DNA of 64,000 nucleotides from Chara braunii. Its lineage: Eukaryota > Streptophyta > Charophyceae > Charales > Characeae. The stretch covers positions 1,171,363-1,235,362 of the forward strand of contig BFEA01000101.1 of assembly GCA_003427395.1 (NCBI GenBank), written 5' to 3'. The notes under the pieces were generated by a model. That model saw only the letters and a program-made list of their open reading frames with translations, was not told the DNA's origin and searched no databases. Positions 60,925-64,000 of the stretch are shown here, in pieces; position 1 is the stretch's first letter; every line of letters begins with the position of its first letter. The translations under genes and the position numbers were made by a program.

Positions 60925-63900
60925 AGGTGGGGCAATTTCAACGTTGTTCCAAATGGAAGGATGGACTGATGGGGCTCTCCGGATCCCTGCCCATGCTACG
61001 TGGAAAGAGATGAAAGAATTCTAGCAGACCTTTGTGAATCCCTGAGCCTGGTGGACGCATACCGACACTTGCACACGGCAGGAAAGGCGTATACGTGCTA
61101 CCGCACCAATGACCAAGCCAGACACGCAAAATCACGGATAGACTTGATTCTACTCTCGCAGGAGATACAAAATGCCCTACAGCTAGCCACTATTTTCCCA
61201 CAAAGCCCCCACCCCGGTCTGGATCACCGCTTATGCGGAGCCATCTTTTCCTTCCGCAAACGGTTGGGCCAAGGGTCTGGATATTACAAGCTTAACACAT
61301 CCCTCCTCAAGGACAAATCGTTTCACGCATACATTCGCGATGTCTTGAACTTTTGGAGAGACCAGAAACACTCCTTTGACTCGGTAGTCCAATGGTTCAC
61401 CAATGGACTCTTTTTCCTAGCCAAGAAATGCAAAGAATTTTCCAAGTTGTCGGCAAGTCGAAGACATGCACATGAAATGGATGTTCATAGAAGGCTTCAT
61501 AACCTGGTCATCCAGGACAACTCTAACGATCTCACCACAGATATTCAAAATTTGCAAGACCAGTTTCTTCAACTAGCACAACACAGATGGCAAGGAATAA
61601 GGATTCGTGGCAACTTAGCGAAATGGACGACCGAAGGAACTATGGACTCTCAATTTTTTAGTATGGCTTCTCTAAGAGCACACCGCACCACTACTGACGC
61701 CTTTTTGGACCCAGTGACAGACGAATTAGCTACCACCACACCTCATTATGTAAGGATCGCCAGATCCTTTTACAAAGACCTCTTCTCTTCCCACATCCCC
61801 CAACAGCAGGAGGTTGAGCGTCTAAGAGAACTGGAGCACTTCCTACGCCCGCTGGAGGGACGCCTCTCTTCTACACAGAAAGACCATTTGGACCGCCCTG
61901 TCACCAAAGAGGAGATCTGGACGACTCTTATGCAAATGGAAGAAGAAAAAACCCCAGGTGTGGACGGCTTCCCAAAAGAATTATGGGAGGACATGTGGCC
62001 CCTCTTGTGTGACGACCTGATGGATTTCTGTAGGGCGGTATGGAATTCTGGTGAGCTGGGGGAATTAGTAGGGCAGGGAGTGTTGACGCTACTGCATAAA
62101 AAGGGGGATAAAATGAACATCCGGAATTACCGACCCATCACTCTCTTGACGGTGGTCTACAAAATGTTGTCAAAAGCATTGGCCAGCCGAATGATCGAGG
62201 TAATGGATGGTATCATCCACCCGGCCCAGACAGGTTTCATGCGGGACGGAAACATCCAGGAGAACATACTTTTAGTCAACGAGATGATTAGCTTGGCCCA
62301 TCAATCTAAAAGCAACGCCGCGCTCATCTTCATTGACTTCGAAAAAACTTACGATCACGTAGACTGGACCTTCCTTGATAAGTGCCTAGAGAGACTGAAT
62401 TTCGGGAACAATTTTCGGAGGTGGGTGCGAATTTTGCACCATAACGCTACCACGAGCGTGCAAATAAACGGGTCAATGGCTCCAGAGATAAGGTTGCAAC
62501 GCTCAGTCAGGCAGGGGGACCCCATTGCCCCCTTCTTATTCGTTATCATAATGGAAGTGTTAGCAGCCAACCTCCGACAATGCAAAGATTTAAAGAGAAT
62601 CCGGATTGCTGGCATCCCCGAGGAAGCTATTCCAGTTTGTTCACTATTTGCAGACAACCTCACAAGAATGGTTGACGCCTCACAGCAGAACATGGAGGTG
62701 ATATACAAGTTGATGACCCTCTTTTGCACCCTCTCGGATATGGAAATTAACTGGGGTCACAAAACGATTGGATGGTGGCTCCACCACCAAGGGGGCCGTC
62801 CCCCGGAAGGACACGACATCAAGTGGGTGCCCCCCAATTCACCAATTCGGATCTTGGGGGCGAAGATGACAGCGCTAGGTAAATCCCCTGAAAATGACGG
62901 TTGGATATCAGCCCCGGCGGGTGCCAAACTCTCCCAATGGAACCGTAAGCACACATCTCTTTTTGGTCGTGCTTTGGTGATCAACAATGTTGTCCTCGCC
63001 ACCCTTTGGTATAAATCGATACTTTGGCCACTGAGCCCAGAGGCCTTAAAGATATTGAATAGGAAGGTGGTTGCTTACCTATGGAGAGGAGATAGTGAGA
63101 ATCCCCTCGCTACCAGCCAGGTGGCATGGGACTCAGTCATCCAACCTAAGTCAAAGGGAGGCCTTGGTATCCTAGACCCCCTCACTCAATCCCAAGCCTT
63201 TAGCTTACAATGGGTAGTACGCTTGATATTCGAGAACACACTAGTATGGAGGCCGTTGGCATTGGCACAGATTGCCCGTCTGGCCCCCAAGGCCCCTCAG
63301 TCCGTACACCCTCTCCGATGGTTAGAAAACCGCTACTGGAGGGTGCCACGACGCCCCCGGGAAGGGGAGGGGAGGAGAAACGATTTTTGGCCTCGTATGT
63401 TAAAAATCCGGAGGAGGCTCCCCCCCCCGCATCACCCTCCTCCAGCCAGGTGGGAGGAGGTGGCAAGGCAACCCCTTTTTGGAAACCTTTGGATCACCAA
63501 CGAACGCAGTCACGTTTTTTGCAGCACAAATGCCCCATGGAAAGGGTGGGTAAAGAACGGGGTAACTCGAGTGGGAGACCTTTGGGATGGGGAGAAGAAG
63601 GACTGAAAGAGCCCGGAAAAGATGAGGGGGGAATTGAGATACTGTCACAATGTTGAAGCGGCCCTAGCAGAGATAACGGAGGCCCTCCCGATAGGGTGGT
63701 GGCCCATTCTTCGCAGAGGACCGGTGTTAAAGGAGGGAGATTGGGTGTCCCAAGGGGGGAGGGTTGATAAGGTAGGTCTGGTTCACCTAGTTCGACCAGA
63801 CGACGTGCTGCTCGAGAGGTACAACATAAAAAGAAACGGCGGGCTTGAAGGGAGCCGAGACCCCCTTCAATGGATTTTAAGGAAGGATCTACACCGCATC

Positions 63901-64000
63901 AGGGTGATGGAGGAAGGAGATAACCGTCGGACTTTCCTTCCTGAGATAGCCATAGAACATCTCCCGATCGACCCATTGGAATGGATCTAGAACCCTGACA
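60925..64000 (+). mobile_element. LINE C, 5'-truncated, running off the window
   Basis: Begins inside the endonuclease at WGNFNVVPNGRMD, equivalent to the GDFN motif, and continues through RT and the post-RT region to the right edge. It is the best preserved LINE here. It is adjacent to LINE B in the same orientation, and the two differ clearly in sequence. Confidence 0.9.
60931..63990 (+). pseudogene. LINE C ORF2 (endonuclease C-part, reverse transcriptase, post-RT)
   Basis: One frame runs about 1,020 codons with TGA at 60967 and 63604. The longest open part is 868 codons (61000-63606). In that numbering: KSRIDLILLS at 45-53 and GLDH at 73-76 (endonuclease end), KTPGVDGFPKELW at 317-329, RNYRPITLL at 375-383, FIDFEKTYDHVDW at 444-456 (RT motif A), RQGDP at 504-508, and LFADNLTRM at 549-557. 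The FADD catalytic box has become FADN (AAC at 62656), which should abolish RT activity. The stop at 63604 stands where LINE A has Trp (KEDW). It continues past 64000. Confidence 0.88.

Overview
The window looks like nuclear DNA from a large, repeat-dense genome of a plant-lineage eukaryote. A charophyte alga such as Chara would fit, but that assignment is a guess. The evidence is a fragment of plastid-type 23S rRNA, Ty3/gypsy elements with an initiator-tRNA-Met-type primer site, several LINEs, tRNA-derived SINE-like repeats, spliceosomal-type introns, and one intact GT34 (GMA12/MNN10-type) glycosyltransferase gene. There are no bacterial operons and no CRISPR. Almost everything else is mobile-element DNA in various states of decay.

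Layout. 1-6.8 kb: simple repeats, a 5'-truncated LINE (LINE A, minus strand), an LTR fragment (minus strand), and a tandem pair of tRNA-like repeats. 6797-6934: plastid 23S fragment. 7.1-28.7 kb: a gypsy pol gene (Gypsy-1) split in its integrase zinc finger by a 19.2-kb DNA transposon at 8316-27496. 30.3-37.3 kb: a 215-bp palindrome, then a nearly full-length but nonsense-riddled Gypsy-2. 37.3-44 kb: microsatellites, SINE-like repeats, a sequence gap and an embedded Nextera mate-pair adapter. 44-45.4 kb: a solo LTR. 46.7-48.1 kb: the GT34 gene. 50.1-60.6 kb: LINE B, interrupted by Gypsy-3, which has lost its reverse transcriptase, RNase H and integrase core. 60.9-64 kb: LINE C, running off the window edge.

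The most interesting unit is the 19.2-kb element. It has 19-bp perfect terminal inverted repeats (about 31 bp with imperfections) and a CTAT target duplication, and removing it restores the Gypsy-1 reading frame exactly. Its right half carries a plus-strand gene for a putative DDE-type transposase (DGMDQ, ADN..ENKN and GHTHxDxD motifs). Its left half carries a minus-strand gene or gene set with a ParB-like segment, a permuted methyltransferase-like segment lacking a recognisable DPPY box, Gly/Ser-rich repeats and a C48/Ulp1-type protease. Between the two halves lie two satellite arrays that share a 14-bp core in opposite orientations. This copy is decayed: a single frame of over 6 kb is broken by twelve stop codons with no frameshift, and the transposase gene has two nonsense codons and a frameshift.

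Across unrelated elements the damage is mostly nonsense substitution rather than indels, often at Trp codons. This fits G:C to A:T decay of silenced DNA. Several junctions (38.0-38.2 kb, 53.2 kb, possibly 52.57 kb and 30.35-30.56 kb) should be treated as possible assembly artefacts.
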